Under the pieces are notes generated by a model. The model was not told where the DNA came from. It did no database searches and saw only the letters and a program-made list of their open reading frames with translations. Shown here piece after piece: positions 26,432-38,395 of a stretch of DNA of 64,000 nt (its first letter is position 1; each line of letters starts with the position of its first letter). The stretch comes from Alcaligenaceae bacterium (GTDB taxonomy: Bacteria; Pseudomonadota; Gammaproteobacteria; Burkholderiales; Burkholderiaceae_B). The stretch spans positions 1-64,000 of the forward strand of contig JACCER010000003.1 of assembly GCA_013416445.1 (NCBI GenBank), written 5' to 3'. Both the position numbers and the translations under genes were made by a program.

Positions 26432-27865
26432 GTGGTGGACATGAAAGATTTTTGGCAGACTTGCGTCCAGCGTCTGGAGCAGGACCTACCTCCGCAGCAA
26501 ATTAGTGCCTGGATACGCCCATTGGTTCCCCTTGCGTTCGATGAAGCACATGCGGTGCTACGAGTTTCCGCACCCAACCGTTTCAAACTGGATTGGGTGC
26601 GCAAGAATTTCTCGCATCAAATTGAAACGCTCGCATCCGAATGGTACGACCGCCCAGTGCAGGTTGCTTTCGAGCTGGCAGGTGCTGCGCCGACTACTGG
26701 CGCACCGCGTAGCGGCCCCGCCGCCCGTTTGGGCGCAGGGCCCGTATCCTCGACCTCGTCGCCTGCAAGCACGACGGCGGCACCGGTATCCGCGCCTGTG
26801 GCATCGGTCGCCAACACGGCGGCCACTGAATTGGCCCACGATCGCTCGCGCCTTAACACTGACCTTACCTTCGACAACTTCGTAACGGGTAAGGCCAACC
26901 AGTTGGCGCGCGCCGCAGCGTTGCAAGTCGCCGAGAACCCCGGGGTATCGTATAACCCGCTGTTCCTGTATGGCGGGGTCGGGCTGGGCAAAACCCACCT
27001 TATCCACGCCATAGGCAATGCGCTGCTGGCCAATGAGAAAGGCACGCGCGTGCGCTATGTGCATGCCGACCAATATGTCTCCGACGTGGTCAAGGCGTAT
27101 CAGCGCAAGGCCTTCGATGAATTCAAGCGTTACTATCATTCGCTCGATCTGTTGCTTATCGATGATATTCAGTTTTTTGCCGGTAAAAACCGTACTCAAG
27201 AAGAGTTTTTCTACGCTTTTGAAGCCATGGTGGCGCAGCGTAAGCAAATCATTATTACGTCCGATACCTACCCCAAGGAACTGGCCAATATCGACAGCCG
27301 CCTTATTTCGCGTTTCGATTCAGGCCTGACCGTCGCCATTGAACCGCCCGAACTTGAAATGCGCGTGGCTATTTTGCTGCGCAAGGCCGAAACCGAAGGC
27401 GTGACCATGCCCGAAGAGGTCGCATTTTTTATTGCCAAGCATTTGCGCAGCAACGTACGCGAGCTTGAAGGCGCGCTGCGCAAGGTGTCGGCCTATGCGC
27501 GTTTCCATGGTCGCGAAGTCCTTACGGTTGATGTCTGCAAAGACGCCCTGAAAGATTTGCTGTCAGTATCCAACGGCCAGATCACGGTCGAAAACATACA
27601 AAAAACGGTGGCTGATTTTTACAAGATCAAAGTGGCCGATATGTATTCCAAGCGGCGCCCGGCCAATATCGCCATGCCGCGCCAGGTGGCCATGTATCTT
27701 GCCAAAGAGCTTACCCAGAAAAGCCTGCCGGAAATCGGCGATTTATTCGGTGGGCGCGATCATACAACCGTGCTGCACGCAGTACGGAAAATTGCCGATG
27801 CCAGGTCCAAACAGACCGAGCTCAATCATGCTCTCCACGTACTGGAACAAACCTTAAAAGGATAA
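26432..27865 (+). CDS. dnaA: Chromosomal replication initiator DnaA
   Basis: The AAA+ initiator that binds DnaA boxes and melts the origin. Domain I starts with [20 protein letters not shown]; a Pro/Ala/Ser/Thr-rich domain II linker spans about 90-140. Domain III has Walker [11 protein letters not shown] (about 181-190) and Walker [11 protein letters not shown]; the domain IV signature is [15 protein letters not shown]. The start is ambiguous: GTG at 26432 has GAGG 8-9 bases ahead, whereas ATG at 26441, where homologues begin, has no properly spaced site. DnaA, DnaN and GyrB are co-directional with short gaps. Confidence 0.97.
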   Translation: MVDMKDFWQTCVQRLEQDLPPQQISAWIRPLVPLAFDEAHAVLRVSAPNRFKLDWVRKNFSHQIETLASEWYDRPVQVAFELAGAAPTTGAPRSGPAARLGAGPVSSTSSPASTTAAPVSAPVASVANTAATELAHDRSRLNTDLTFDNFVTGKANQLARAAALQVAENPGVSYNPLFLYGGVGLGKTHLIHAIGNALLANEKGTRVRYVHADQYVSDVVKAYQRKAFDEFKRYYHSLDLLLIDDIQFFAGKNRTQEEFFYAFEAMVAQRKQIIITSDTYPKELANIDSRLISRFDSGLTVAIEPPELEMRVAILLRKAETEGVTMPEEVAFFIAKHLRSNVRELEGALRKVSAYARFHGREVLTVDVCKDALKDLLSVSNGQITVENIQKTVADFYKIKVADMYSKRRPANIAMPRQVAMYLAKELTQKSLPEIGDLFGGRDHTTVLHAVRKIADARSKQTELNHALHVLEQTLKG

Positions 27866-27867
27866 CC

Positions 27868-28977
27868 ATGCAACTTGTACAAGCGACTCGTGATGCATTG
27901 CTTAAACCGTTATCAACGGTGGCAGGAATTGTCGAACGAAGAAACACTTTGCCTATTCTGGCAAATATTCTTCTGCGTAAAGAAGGCAATAGCGTCGCAT
28001 TTATTGCCACTGACCTCGAGGTCCAAATAACCACGCACGCCCAGTTTGGCATTGGTGATGAAAACGAGTCGACTACCGTTGCGGCGCGCAAACTGTTGGA
28101 CATACTGCGCGCCTTGCCTGATACCGGCGATGTCAAGTTGGGCCTGACCAGCGCTAAGCTGTCGGTGCAAAGTGGAAAAAGCCGTTTTGCCCTGCAAACC
28201 CTGGGCGCCAGCGATTACCCCACTTTGGCCCAGCCCGAGCAATGGGATATTTCCTTCTCGCTGCCGCAAAAAACGCTTAAGCACTTGTTCAATATGGTGC
28301 ACTTCGCCATGGCGCAACAAGATATCCGTTACTATCTGAACGGCTTGTTGTTTGTATTCGAGCCGGGTTTTGTACGTACCGTGGCTACCGATGGCCATCG
28401 CCTGGCGCATAGCGGCACCGTGGTTGAAGGCATAGCCAGCAAGCACGACGTTATCGTGCCGCGTAAAACCGTCCTTGAAATGCAGCGTCTGCTGGGCGAC
28501 ACCGACGATCCCGTCTCTATTGACGTGGCAACCGGCCAGATCCGTTTCCGTTTTGGCGATGTCGAACTGGTCTCCAAACTGGTCGAAGGCAAGTTCCCCG
28601 ACTTCACCCGGGTCATTCCCAGCAATTACACGCGTCATTTTTCCATCAACCGCGAGATCCTGCAGGGCAGTTTGCAGCGCGCGGCCATTCTGACCACCGA
28701 CAAACTGAAAGGTGTGCGACTGCAGTTGTCGAACAATCAGCTGAAAATTTCTTCGTCGAACGCCGAACAGGAAGAGGCCCAGGAAGAACTCGATATCGAC
28801 TACAGCCACGAACCGCTCGACGTCGGTTTCAACGTCAGCTATTTGCTCGACGTTCTGGCCAATGTCAAGACCGAAACCATACAGTGGTCGGTCCAGCCTG
28901 ATGTCAATGCGTCGGCACTGATCACGTCACCCGACGACGATCAGTTCAAGTATGTCGTTATGCCGATGCGCATTTAA
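27868..28977 (+). CDS. dnaN: DNA polymerase III beta sliding clamp
   Basis: A 369-residue clamp with the usual three repeated domains, beginning MQLVQATRDALLKPLSTVAGIVERR and ending in the partner-binding YVVMPMRI. It starts two bases after the dnaA stop, so translation is probably coupled. The recF gene, which follows dnaN in many bacteria, is absent; gyrB comes next, as in Burkholderiales. Confidence 0.97.
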   Translation: MQLVQATRDALLKPLSTVAGIVERRNTLPILANILLRKEGNSVAFIATDLEVQITTHAQFGIGDENESTTVAARKLLDILRALPDTGDVKLGLTSAKLSVQSGKSRFALQTLGASDYPTLAQPEQWDISFSLPQKTLKHLFNMVHFAMAQQDIRYYLNGLLFVFEPGFVRTVATDGHRLAHSGTVVEGIASKHDVIVPRKTVLEMQRLLGDTDDPVSIDVATGQIRFRFGDVELVSKLVEGKFPDFTRVIPSNYTRHFSINREILQGSLQRAAILTTDKLKGVRLQLSNNQLKISSSNAEQEEAQEELDIDYSHEPLDVGFNVSYLLDVLANVKTETIQWSVQPDVNASALITSPDDDQFKYVVMPMRI

Positions 28978-29064
28978 GCATCCTGGATTTACGTCGCACG
29001 AAATGCCACGGGCAGGCTGGCCTGGGGCGTTTCATTAGCCGCAAGGCTTATATAAGGCTCATAA

Positions 29065-31518
<2,454 letters not shown>

Positions 31519-31552
31519 TGATTATGTAGGTAGAGGTATAACCTGAGAATCC

Positions 31553-31583
31553 GAGGGCCATAAGTTGAGAAACTTATGGCCTC
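31553..31583 (+). terminator. Rho-independent terminator after gyrB
   Basis: GAGGGCCATAAGTT and AACTTATGGCCTC pair almost completely around GAGA, 34 bases after the gyrB stop. The T-run (TTTTTTC) starts some 16 bases later, so the spacing is looser than usual. Confidence 0.75.
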
Positions 31584-31663
31584 TGTGCTTTAGATATGTT
31601 TTTTCTATTTTGGTCTCTTTCAGGATGGACTGGACCAAATTGCAGAGTAAGCATTGCCATTGC

Positions 31664-31701
31664 ATTCGTTAATGAATTATGTACACTATTCATTAGTGAA
31701 T
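31664..31701. promoter_or_regulatory. Twin operator palindromes of the toxin-antitoxin operon
   Basis: ATTCGTTAATGAAT (31664-31677) and ATTCATTAGTGAAT (31688-31701) are two near-palindromes, 24 bases centre to centre, just before the antitoxin gene. A TATGTACACT stretch between them could be the -10 region. This layout fits autorepression by a Phd/YefM-type antitoxin, which binds paired palindromes. Confidence 0.65.
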
Positions 31702-31717
31702 TGATGGGAGAATGATG

Positions 31718-32026
31718 ATGACAGTGCTTGTTCGGGATATTGTGCCCATCAGTGAGGCTCGAGCCCGCCTGACAGAGTTGGCCGAGGAGGTCGTAGAGCG
31801 CGGCACCGAGAAGTTACTGACAAAAAATGGCCGCGGCTATGTTGCCTTGGTTGATGCGCGAAAGCTGGACCATTATCATGCGCTGGAGGCCGAGCATGCA
31901 GGGCTGATACTGATGCAAGATGCTTTGGTAGGTTTGCAAGATGTGGCAGAGGGTCGTGTGCTCAATGAGGACGAACTGGACCGGGCGCTCACTGCTGTGC
32001 CAGTCAGGTCCAAGGGCAAGGCTTGA
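31718..32026 (+). CDS. Type II antitoxin, Phd/YefM-like
   Basis: A protein of about 102 residues with the Phd/YefM pattern IVPISEARARLTELAEEV at the N-terminus (DNA-binding part) and an acidic, probably disordered C-terminal toxin-neutralising part. Three ATG codons in a row (31712, 31715, 31718) are possible starts; the third is spaced 7 bases from GGGAG and is preferred. The toxin gene starts 6 bases after the stop. Paired palindromes upstream suggest autoregulation. Confidence 0.8.
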   Translation: MTVLVRDIVPISEARARLTELAEEVVERGTEKLLTKNGRGYVALVDARKLDHYHALEAEHAGLILMQDALVGLQDVAEGRVLNEDELDRALTAVPVRSKGKA

Positions 32027-32032
32027 CTGACC

Positions 32033-32413
32033 ATGTCTTTGCCCGTCAACGCGCAGGTGCATGCTGCTCAGTCTTTTGTTATTTCCGTACGAAATGCCTA
32101 TGAGTTCTTGCAGAAACAGGACCCTTATCGAGCAGAGGAGCGCTATCAAGAATTGCTTGAGCAACTGGGTAAGGCACGAGAGCGTTTAAAATGGAATCCC
32201 GCCTCAGGTCGACCTGCGCGGCTTCTGAGTTTAAAGTCGGAGCAGGGTAGAGCTTTGGCGCCACGTGTCAAGGCGCAAGCTGAATCACTAGGAGTACCTG
32301 AGCTGCGAGAACTTATCCTCAAGCCATATGTATTACTCTATGCCCATGGAAAAAACCAAGTTTTTCTACTGTCATTAAGGCATGAACGACAATTGCTGGT
32401 CGAAGTGGGCTAG
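32033..32413 (+). CDS. Putative toxin, RelE/ParE superfamily
   Basis: A 126-residue protein immediately downstream of the antitoxin. The C-terminal strand pattern LRELILKPYVLLYAHGKNQVFLLSLRHERQLL matches the RelE/ParE fold (an E-x-x-x-x-P-Y-x-L-x-Y motif and a positive residue near the end). The region about 50-95 is longer than in typical RelE. Whether it cleaves mRNA (RelE) or poisons gyrase (ParE) cannot be told; the neighbour gyrB may be coincidence. Confidence 0.72.
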   Translation: MSLPVNAQVHAAQSFVISVRNAYEFLQKQDPYRAEERYQELLEQLGKARERLKWNPASGRPARLLSLKSEQGRALAPRVKAQAESLGVPELRELILKPYVLLYAHGKNQVFLLSLRHERQLLVEVG

Positions 32414-32602
32414 AGTATTTAGCGCTGGTAGCCATTTCTTGCGAGTCCCTCAAAATGCCTTGGGTGTTTTTCGGCGATTGCTGTAGATGGGCAAAGGAAG
32501 CGGCCAAGTGCCATTGGATAACTTAGCCGGCGAAATTAGTGTATTTTATGGAAATCGAATCATTCATCATTCGAGCGTGTTTCATTCTTACAAGGGGATT
32601 TC

Positions 32603-32977
32603 ATGTTCAGTCACGTTATGATCGGCACCAACGATCTAGAAAAATCTAAACAGTTCTACGATGCCGTGCTGGGCACGCTGGGGGTGAAACCGGGTGCCCA
32701 GGATCGCCACCGTGTGTTCTGGCGCACCCGTAGCGGTACGCTAAGTGTGACACAGCCAATTGATGGCCAGCCCGCCACGGTGGCTAATGGCACGACAATT
32801 GGATTCAACATGGCCTCCCCAGAACAGGCTGATCAGTTTTATACCGCTGCCCTTGCGCACGGCGGTGTGGCCATTGAAGACCCACCTGGCTGGCGTGATA
32901 GTGGTCTGTACCTGTGCTACTTTCGCGACCCCGACGGCCATAAGATCTGCGGGCTGCACCGCAAGCCTAAAGCTTGA
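32603..32977 (+). CDS. VOC-family (glyoxalase/bleomycin resistance fold) protein
   Basis: A 124-residue single-domain metalloprotein fold: MFSHVMIGTNDLEKSKQFYDAVLGTLG at the start, GTTIGFNMASPEQADQFY in the middle, and LYLCYFRDPDGHKICGLH with the metal-ligand region at the end. The family includes glyoxalases, dioxygenases and antibiotic-binding proteins; the substrate here is unknown. AAGGGG lies 5-8 bases before the ATG. It is single, followed by a terminator. The 190 bases before it hold no gene. Confidence 0.85.
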   Translation: MFSHVMIGTNDLEKSKQFYDAVLGTLGVKPGAQDRHRVFWRTRSGTLSVTQPIDGQPATVANGTTIGFNMASPEQADQFYTAALAHGGVAIEDPPGWRDSGLYLCYFRDPDGHKICGLHRKPKA

Positions 32978-33076
32978 CGGGCATCGGGTAGCACGGTCGA
33001 ACCTCGCCCCGGCTTGGCTGTACGCGCCGTTGATTCGCGTGTAGCCAAGCTGGAACCCCAGGAGCTGGAACTGAAC

Positions 33077-33104
33077 CGCCCAAATAACCCTGGGCGTTTT
33101 GTTT
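33077..33104 (+). terminator. Rho-independent terminator after the VOC gene
   Basis: CGCCCA and TGGGCG around AATAACCC, followed by TTTTGTTT. A longer hairpin (GCTTGGCT...AGCCAAGC, 33011-33049) stands before it. Confidence 0.75.
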
Positions 33105-33146
33105 GCCTGGGTTCTTCGTGCCCTTGATACTCAGGCCATTTTCAGT

Positions 33147-34793
33147 TCAATCATCGTGCCTGATCGAGGTTGCAGGCAATTTGACTTCTATGAGCAGCGG
33201 CGTTTTCTTGTCTCGTAGCTTGATGAGTTCCAAGGCCTCGTCCAGTTGCTGCTTGTCTGTCACGGTCATGGTCTTGAACCCCATGGCGCTTGCGACTTCC
33301 GCAAAGGGTGGCGTCTCGATATTGGCAATGTTGGGATCGAGCCCGTTTTTTTCAAACTTCACATATTCCGCACCATAGGTACCGTCATTGATGATGACCG
33401 TGACGATGTCCAGGCCCATGGTCCGGATGGAAAACAATTCATTGATGCCGCCCAGCATGAAGCCGCCGTCACCGACAAGCGCCAGCACGGGCACGTCCGG
33501 TACAGCCACCGCCGCCCCGATTGCCATGCCCATGCCCATGCCGATGGCTGCAAAGTTGGAGGGGGCAATGAAGTATTCGGGTTTGCTGCTATGCAGATTG
33601 CTCCAGGCGGAACGTACGAAGCGGCCGACATCGGTCACCACGATTTTTTCGGTCATTGCTTTGTTTAGCTTGGCGCAAGCATAGTCGAGCGTCAGCGCAT
33701 CGCCGCTGACTCGTTTCAGGTCGTCCAGGCGTGGCTGGGTCGCGAGCTCGAGGGCGGCGATGACATCGTGTTCAAGGGCGAATGCCGAAGGCTGCAGCTC
33801 GGCTTCGTCCAGCCATTGCATGATTTCCGTCAATGCCGATGGTATGTCTCCATTTACGATGTTTCTGGGTTTCGTAAACCGGTACATCAGTTGATCTTCG
33901 GACCCTATCATGATCAGTGTTTTGTCGTTGACCAGGCTTCCTCTGACCGTTGTGAAGGAATTGCAGCTTGCGCCGAGGGCAATGATGCAGTCGCTTTTAT
34001 TGATGATATCCAGGGTTTCGGGCCTGCCAAGTGTGCCCATGATGCCAAGATGCCATTTATGACCCACGAAACTGTCTTTTGCCCGTAGAGTCGTCACGAT
34101 GGGGGCTTCAAGACGGTCGGCCAGTTGGTTTATTTCAGACAATGCATGGTTTTTTATTGCCCCGTATCCAACCAGTATCAAGGGCCTTTTCGCATTCGCA
34201 ATCGCCTCGACGCAGCCTTCCACTGCACTGTGCGTGGTCACGGTGGCTCTTTGGCTTTGTATGCCTGACGGTACATCCCTGTACTGTGCCGTGGTGTTTT
34301 GCATCAAGTCATAAGGCAGAAGATTCAGTACAACCGGGCGCCGCTCACGCATGGCCTTTTCGATGGATTCTATGACGGCGTCTTGAACCCTGTCGGGATT
34401 AACGGGTTCTACATAGCCGATTTCGCAGGCCAGCGTTACCGCGCCATGGTTCATTTCTTGGAAGTGTTCCTTGATTATTGATGGGGAGCCCGCCGTAATT
34501 AGCACCACAGGGGTGTTGGATTTCCTGGCTTCCATCAGGGCGCCTATCGTATTGACGAACCCGGGGCCGCAGGTGCAGGCGGCCACGCCGATTTTATCCG
34601 TCAGTTGGCTGTAGGAAATGGCCATCTGAACCGCGCCGCTTTCGTGAAATGCCTTGATGTAACGGCCATCGCAATCATTCACATAATGTTCTATTAAATA
34701 CATGACTGCATCACCCATGACACCGAATAGCGTATCGACACCAACGTCGGTAAGGGTTTTGGCTGCAATAAGATTCAAATTCATTTGGTTCAT
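33147..34793 (-). CDS. Thiamine-diphosphate-dependent enzyme (acetolactate synthase-like)
   Basis: A 548-residue ThDP enzyme with the three-domain order of acetolactate synthase/decarboxylases. The catalytic Glu is in AFHESGAVQMA (Glu51). The central domain carries RPLILVGYGA. The C-terminal ThDP/Mg motif is GDGGFMLGGINEL ... NDGTYG. The reaction cannot be named: the family includes acetolactate synthase, oxalyl-CoA decarboxylase, sulfoacetaldehyde acetyltransferase and benzoylformate decarboxylase. With the Bug receptor and cupin-like gene downstream on the same strand order reversed (they lie at 34945-36728, transcribed before it), it probably processes the acid imported by them. Confidence 0.85.
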   Translation of the reverse strand: MNQMNLNLIAAKTLTDVGVDTLFGVMGDAVMYLIEHYVNDCDGRYIKAFHESGAVQMAISYSQLTDKIGVAACTCGPGFVNTIGALMEARKSNTPVVLITAGSPSIIKEHFQEMNHGAVTLACEIGYVEPVNPDRVQDAVIESIEKAMRERRPVVLNLLPYDLMQNTTAQYRDVPSGIQSQRATVTTHSAVEGCVEAIANAKRPLILVGYGAIKNHALSEINQLADRLEAPIVTTLRAKDSFVGHKWHLGIMGTLGRPETLDIINKSDCIIALGASCNSFTTVRGSLVNDKTLIMIGSEDQLMYRFTKPRNIVNGDIPSALTEIMQWLDEAELQPSAFALEHDVIAALELATQPRLDDLKRVSGDALTLDYACAKLNKAMTEKIVVTDVGRFVRSAWSNLHSSKPEYFIAPSNFAAIGMGMGMAIGAAVAVPDVPVLALVGDGGFMLGGINELFSIRTMGLDIVTVIINDGTYGAEYVKFEKNGLDPNIANIETPPFAEVASAMGFKTMTVTDKQQLDEALELIKLRDKKTPLLIEVKLPATSIRHDD

Positions 34794-34944
34794 GAGCTTC
34801 GTCCTGGCTTAGAAATAAACATGTGATGAGAAGGTTTTTGTATTGATGTCAAATTGATGTCAATCAAGCCAGTGTCAGTATCGTCGATCCCGTGAGCCCC
34901 GGGCCGTATGGCATGAACCAAGGCCTTGAGCATAGGCATAAGGC

Positions 34945-35949
34945 TCAACCTTCTGGTCGAATGTTGAACTCTTTGAGGAACCTGCGCCAGTCGTTCAACT
35001 GCGATTGAAGAAATTCGCGCATCTCCGACGGCGATGCGGTAGAAACGTCGACACCCAGATTCCGCAGTCGCGTTTTTACATCGTCGCGCTGCAGCACTTG
35101 GTCCAAGGCTGCCGTGATCTTTGTGGCGATGGGCTCGGGCAAGCCCGCTGGCCCGTACAGCGCCCACCATCCGGAATTGGGTGGAAAGTTCTGCAGTCCT
35201 GCTTCGGCCATTGTGGGGACATCGGGTACCATGTGGCTGCGCGTTGGGCTCGTGACTGCATAGGCATGCAATTGGCCTTCATTGACACGTGGAGCGCCTG
35301 TCGGCACATCTATAAACATGAGCTGAACCTGCCCTCCTATTACGTCTGTCATTGCCTGAGGCGTTGATCTGTAGGGCACACCCATCAGCTTATCGTTCGT
35401 GCGCTGCTTGAGCAGCTCACAGAAAACAACGCCATTGGTATTGCCCGAGGCACAATTTAGATTATCGGTGGTGCGCTTGGCATAGGCCACCAGTTCGCCA
35501 AGGCTTTTTGGAGGCAGCTTTGCATTGCCGACAAGCATAAAGGTTACATTCGCAACTTTGCCCAGCGCAGTGAAGTCTTTCAGCGGGTCGTAGTTGACGC
35601 TGGGTACCACGCCAGCAGGACCCGTCGCCATTCCTGAATTTGTACCGAGTGTCAAGGTGTAGCCATCGGGAGCTGCCTTGGCTACCATGGCCGTGGCCAA
35701 AGTAGATGCCGCGCCAGGTTTGTTTTCAACTACAACTGGCTGCCCCAGGACCGCTGCCAATGGTTCAGCTAGCGCGCGGGCCACGCCATCGGTGGCTGAT
35801 CCCGGCGCGAACCCGATGACCAGGCGTATTGGTTTGGCAGGGTACTGTTGCTGTGCAACTGCGGAAGCCGGCGTCATGAGTCCTATCATGGAGAATACGC
35901 AAAACGCGCTTAGTGCGGTGCGCATCCGAGCAGGAAAATGGGTTTGCAT
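34945..35949 (-). CDS. Bug-family (TctC-like) periplasmic binding protein 1
   Basis: A 334-residue extracytoplasmic receptor of the Bordetella uptake gene (Bug) family. It has a signal peptide (MQTHFPARMRTALSAFCVFSMIG...ASAVA), then YPAKPIRLVIGFAPGSATDGVAR, VVENKPGAASTLA and VPTMAEAGL, the usual family marks. The ATG at 35949 has GGAGAC 5 bases ahead; the longer frame from 36030 is discarded. No TctA/TctB membrane subunits lie nearby, so it is an orphan receptor, as most Bug proteins are. It probably binds a small carboxylate. Confidence 0.9.
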   Translation of the reverse strand: MQTHFPARMRTALSAFCVFSMIGLMTPASAVAQQQYPAKPIRLVIGFAPGSATDGVARALAEPLAAVLGQPVVVENKPGAASTLATAMVAKAAPDGYTLTLGTNSGMATGPAGVVPSVNYDPLKDFTALGKVANVTFMLVGNAKLPPKSLGELVAYAKRTTDNLNCASGNTNGVVFCELLKQRTNDKLMGVPYRSTPQAMTDVIGGQVQLMFIDVPTGAPRVNEGQLHAYAVTSPTRSHMVPDVPTMAEAGLQNFPPNSGWWALYGPAGLPEPIATKITAALDQVLQRDDVKTRLRNLGVDVSTASPSEMREFLQSQLNDWRRFLKEFNIRPEG

Positions 35950-35981
35950 TATTTGTCTCCTGATTATCCATTGGCGTTGAG

Positions 35982-36728
35982 CTAAACGGCTGCGGCGTAT
36001 TCTGGCGCTTGTATGGCCAAGCGAAGACACAAGACGTCGGCACCTCCCGCTCCGGCTAGCAAGGGCAAGGGTGGCTCGTCTGCTGAAACAAAGATGGGGT
36101 CCCAGCGAGTGACCTCACGCCCGTCGTGCCACAAACTGCCCGCGACTGGGATGATGTATTGCCCTGACGAGCCCGTATTGGATGGCGCTATGATTGTGCC
36201 GTCAGGGGGCAGCAGCAATCGAGTGGCAGCGACGTGATCGGGCTGTGGACTAAAAATATCCACCCATTCCGTGTCTTTGCGCTGGGCCAGTGCGGCAGCT
36301 GATGCTGGGGGGAAAGGCTGGCTATGCAATTGCCGCTTGGGTCCCCGGACCATCAGCCCGCGTCCCTCTGGCATCATTACAGCGCCTTGTTCGAATACAG
36401 AGCGGATGGTGAAATACGACAGCCCCTCAGCTCCCGCAATAATGGGGCCATATCCTGTATATGCACCAGCGTAATGCACTGTGATGGCTTGTACGGAATG
36501 CGAGCCGAACTTGCCGTCGCCCTGTACTACGAGCTGGAACTCATTCTGCAGGTGAAAATGCGCTCTCAGTGTCGAATGCGGACCTTGCTCAATCAAGAAC
36601 ATGGTGGGGGAAAGCCGAGGGTCCTGCCCTGATTCGAGCCATTCGCTTTTGAAATACTCAAAGCCATCGTCGAGTTTCAGTTTGCGACGCGTGCTTTGAC
36701 CATGTTGAGCTGATCCTGTGATAACCAT
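35982..36728 (-). CDS. Cupin-like protein of unknown function
   Basis: A 248-residue protein starting MVITGSAQHGQSTRRKLKLDDG. The stretch GPHSTLRAHFHLQNEFQLVVQGDGKFG, with a histidine pair and a later YIIPVAGSLWHDG, looks like two cupin barrels. I do not recognise a characterised member. The ATG at 36728 has GGGAG 7-11 bases ahead; the long frame upstream overlaps the IclR-like fragment and is not real. It is the first gene of a leftward unit with the Bug receptor (32 bases downstream) and the ThDP enzyme, so a role in the same catabolic pathway is inferred. Confidence 0.6.
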   Translation of the reverse strand: MVITGSAQHGQSTRRKLKLDDGFEYFKSEWLESGQDPRLSPTMFLIEQGPHSTLRAHFHLQNEFQLVVQGDGKFGSHSVQAITVHYAGAYTGYGPIIAGAEGLSYFTIRSVFEQGAVMMPEGRGLMVRGPKRQLHSQPFPPASAAALAQRKDTEWVDIFSPQPDHVAATRLLLPPDGTIIAPSNTGSSGQYIIPVAGSLWHDGREVTRWDPIFVSADEPPLPLLAGAGGADVLCLRLAIQAPEYAAAV

Positions 36729-36780
36729 GCGTTTTCTCCCTTTAAGCGTGTTGTGGAAGCACTCTTCTCTGTACCGCAGT

Positions 36781-37107
36781 TCAAGATAATTGGTTGTTTT
36801 GTACGCCCATGAGCATCCGCTTACTAGGACTTGGGAAGACCCAGCACACGCTCTGCGAGTCGGCGGGCAGAGGGGCGGCGCGGTCGATCTTTTGGATCGG
36901 CGGCCACCAACTCGGTGATGGGTAGTAACCTTCATGCGCCCGCGGTTCGTACAGGTAGCCACGGTTGACCAGCGTGCCCAGCAGGTTGAAGGTGCTAGAT
37001 CTCGGCCAGCCAAAGTGCTTGGAAATCTCGGCCAGCGTTGCAGGGCGACCTCGTTCGGCGAAGTACTCCAGTAGTTCCAGCACATTGGCGACTTGGCGAA
37101 CAGTCAT
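36781..37107 (-). pseudogene. IclR-type regulator, truncated after the DNA-binding domain
   Basis: Residues 1-65 (MTVRQVANVLELLEYFAERG, LAEISKHFGWPRSSTFNLLGTLVNRGYLYEP) are a normal IclR winged helix. The protein then ends at 108 residues without the effector-binding domain of about 170 residues found in the family. After GYYPSPSW the sequence no longer looks like IclR; a second frame stays open for some 30 codons, so a frameshift or deletion is likely. It might still bind DNA upstream of the cupin-like gene, but most likely it is a decayed regulator of this cluster. Confidence 0.6.
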
Positions 37108-37399
37108 GGTGCTTCTTCTTTGGCTCTGGCCGGCTATGCAGCGGTTGTTTTAGGAAGATTGCTTAGGCAATGATCTTAGCACCATTCATGCGGTGAATGA
37201 TGTGTTGTGTCATGTTGAACCCCTAAAGCAATGCTGGCTATCGTATGAATAAGAATTTGCGTGATTAATTCGGTATTCTTGAAATGGTTTTGGCTTGAGT
37301 AGCGTTGCTGATTGCTAGCATTGTGTTCTCACGCTATAGTCAGCCCGAGTTTGTTTTATGTTGTGAAAGAATAAATTTCGATAATTAACAGGAGACATA

Positions 37400-38386
37400 A
37401 TGTACAGAGGTAAATCAGGAGCGTTTCGCGTGTTTGCAATGGCAGCCGTCGCTGCAAGTTTGAGCGTTATGGCGGGGGCCAGTCTGGCGGACACTGGTAG
37501 TTGGCCAAATAAGTCCATACGTGTAATTGTGCCCTATACGCCGGGCGGGTCGGTTGATACTTCGACGCGGATGGTCATGGAGCAAGTAGCTAAAGCAATT
37601 GGCCAGACCATCGTGGTGGAAAACAAACCTGGTGCAAACACAACAATAGGCACGACGCAATTGATGCGCTCCGCGCCAGATGGCTACACCTTCGGGATTG
37701 TGCCAGCTACATACACGGCCAACTACGCGCTGTTCAAAAACCTGCCTTATAAGCATGCCGATTTTGCACCCGTCGGGCATATAGTCGATATCCCGATGTT
37801 CTTGTTTACGCAAGCCCAGGCTCCGGCCAATACGGTGCAAGAACTGGTGGCCTATGGCAAAACCAAGTCGATGAACTATGCTTCAACCGGGCCTGGCTCA
37901 ACAGGGCATTTTCTGGGTGCGCTGTTTACCCAGACCACCGGGATAAACGCCGAACATGTACCTTACAACGGTAGTGCACCCATATTGACAGATTTGATGG
38001 CGGGCCAGATCGATTTCATTTTTGATCCGGCAATAGTGCCCATGCCGCATGTCAAGACCGGTAAGCTTAAAGTGCTGGCAGTTAGCTTACCCAAGCGTTG
38101 CGCTTGCGAACCTGATGTACCCACGATGGAAGAAGCCGGTTATCCCGGTTTTGTGCAAAGCTCGTGGATAGGCCTGCTGGCTCCTGCCGGGACGCCGCCT
38201 GCCATCATCGAACGCATGTCAAAAGAAATGGCCACCGTCATAAACAACCCCGACATTGCCAAGAAGTTCCAAAACCTTGGTTTTAGCGGGGTAGGTAGTA
38301 CGCCACAACAGTTTCAGGCCCTGATTGATCGCGACACGCAATCGTATAAAAAAATTGCCGAGAGCGCAAAAATCAGTATTGAATAA
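37400..38386 (+). CDS. Bug-family (TctC-like) periplasmic binding protein 2
   Basis: A 328-residue Bug receptor: signal peptide MYRGKSGAFRVFAMAAVAASLSVM... ending near ASLADTG, then KSIRVIVPYTPGGSVDTSTR, VVENKPGANTTIGT and DVPTMEEAGYPGF. A CACEPD insertion near residue 236 adds two cysteines, which is unusual. GGAGAC lies 5-10 bases before the ATG. It is alone on its strand, convergent with the MFS unit. The 290 bases upstream hold no gene. The ligand is unknown. Confidence 0.9.
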   Translation: MYRGKSGAFRVFAMAAVAASLSVMAGASLADTGSWPNKSIRVIVPYTPGGSVDTSTRMVMEQVAKAIGQTIVVENKPGANTTIGTTQLMRSAPDGYTFGIVPATYTANYALFKNLPYKHADFAPVGHIVDIPMFLFTQAQAPANTVQELVAYGKTKSMNYASTGPGSTGHFLGALFTQTTGINAEHVPYNGSAPILTDLMAGQIDFIFDPAIVPMPHVKTGKLKVLAVSLPKRCACEPDVPTMEEAGYPGFVQSSWIGLLAPAGTPPAIIERMSKEMATVINNPDIAKKFQNLGFSGVGSTPQQFQALIDRDTQSYKKIAESAKISIE

Positions 38387-38395
38387 AGGGTGTGC

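Noticed and set aside
26558-27247. 229-residue frame antisense to dnaA
   Set aside because: Shadow of dnaA; no family similarity and no ribosome-binding site.
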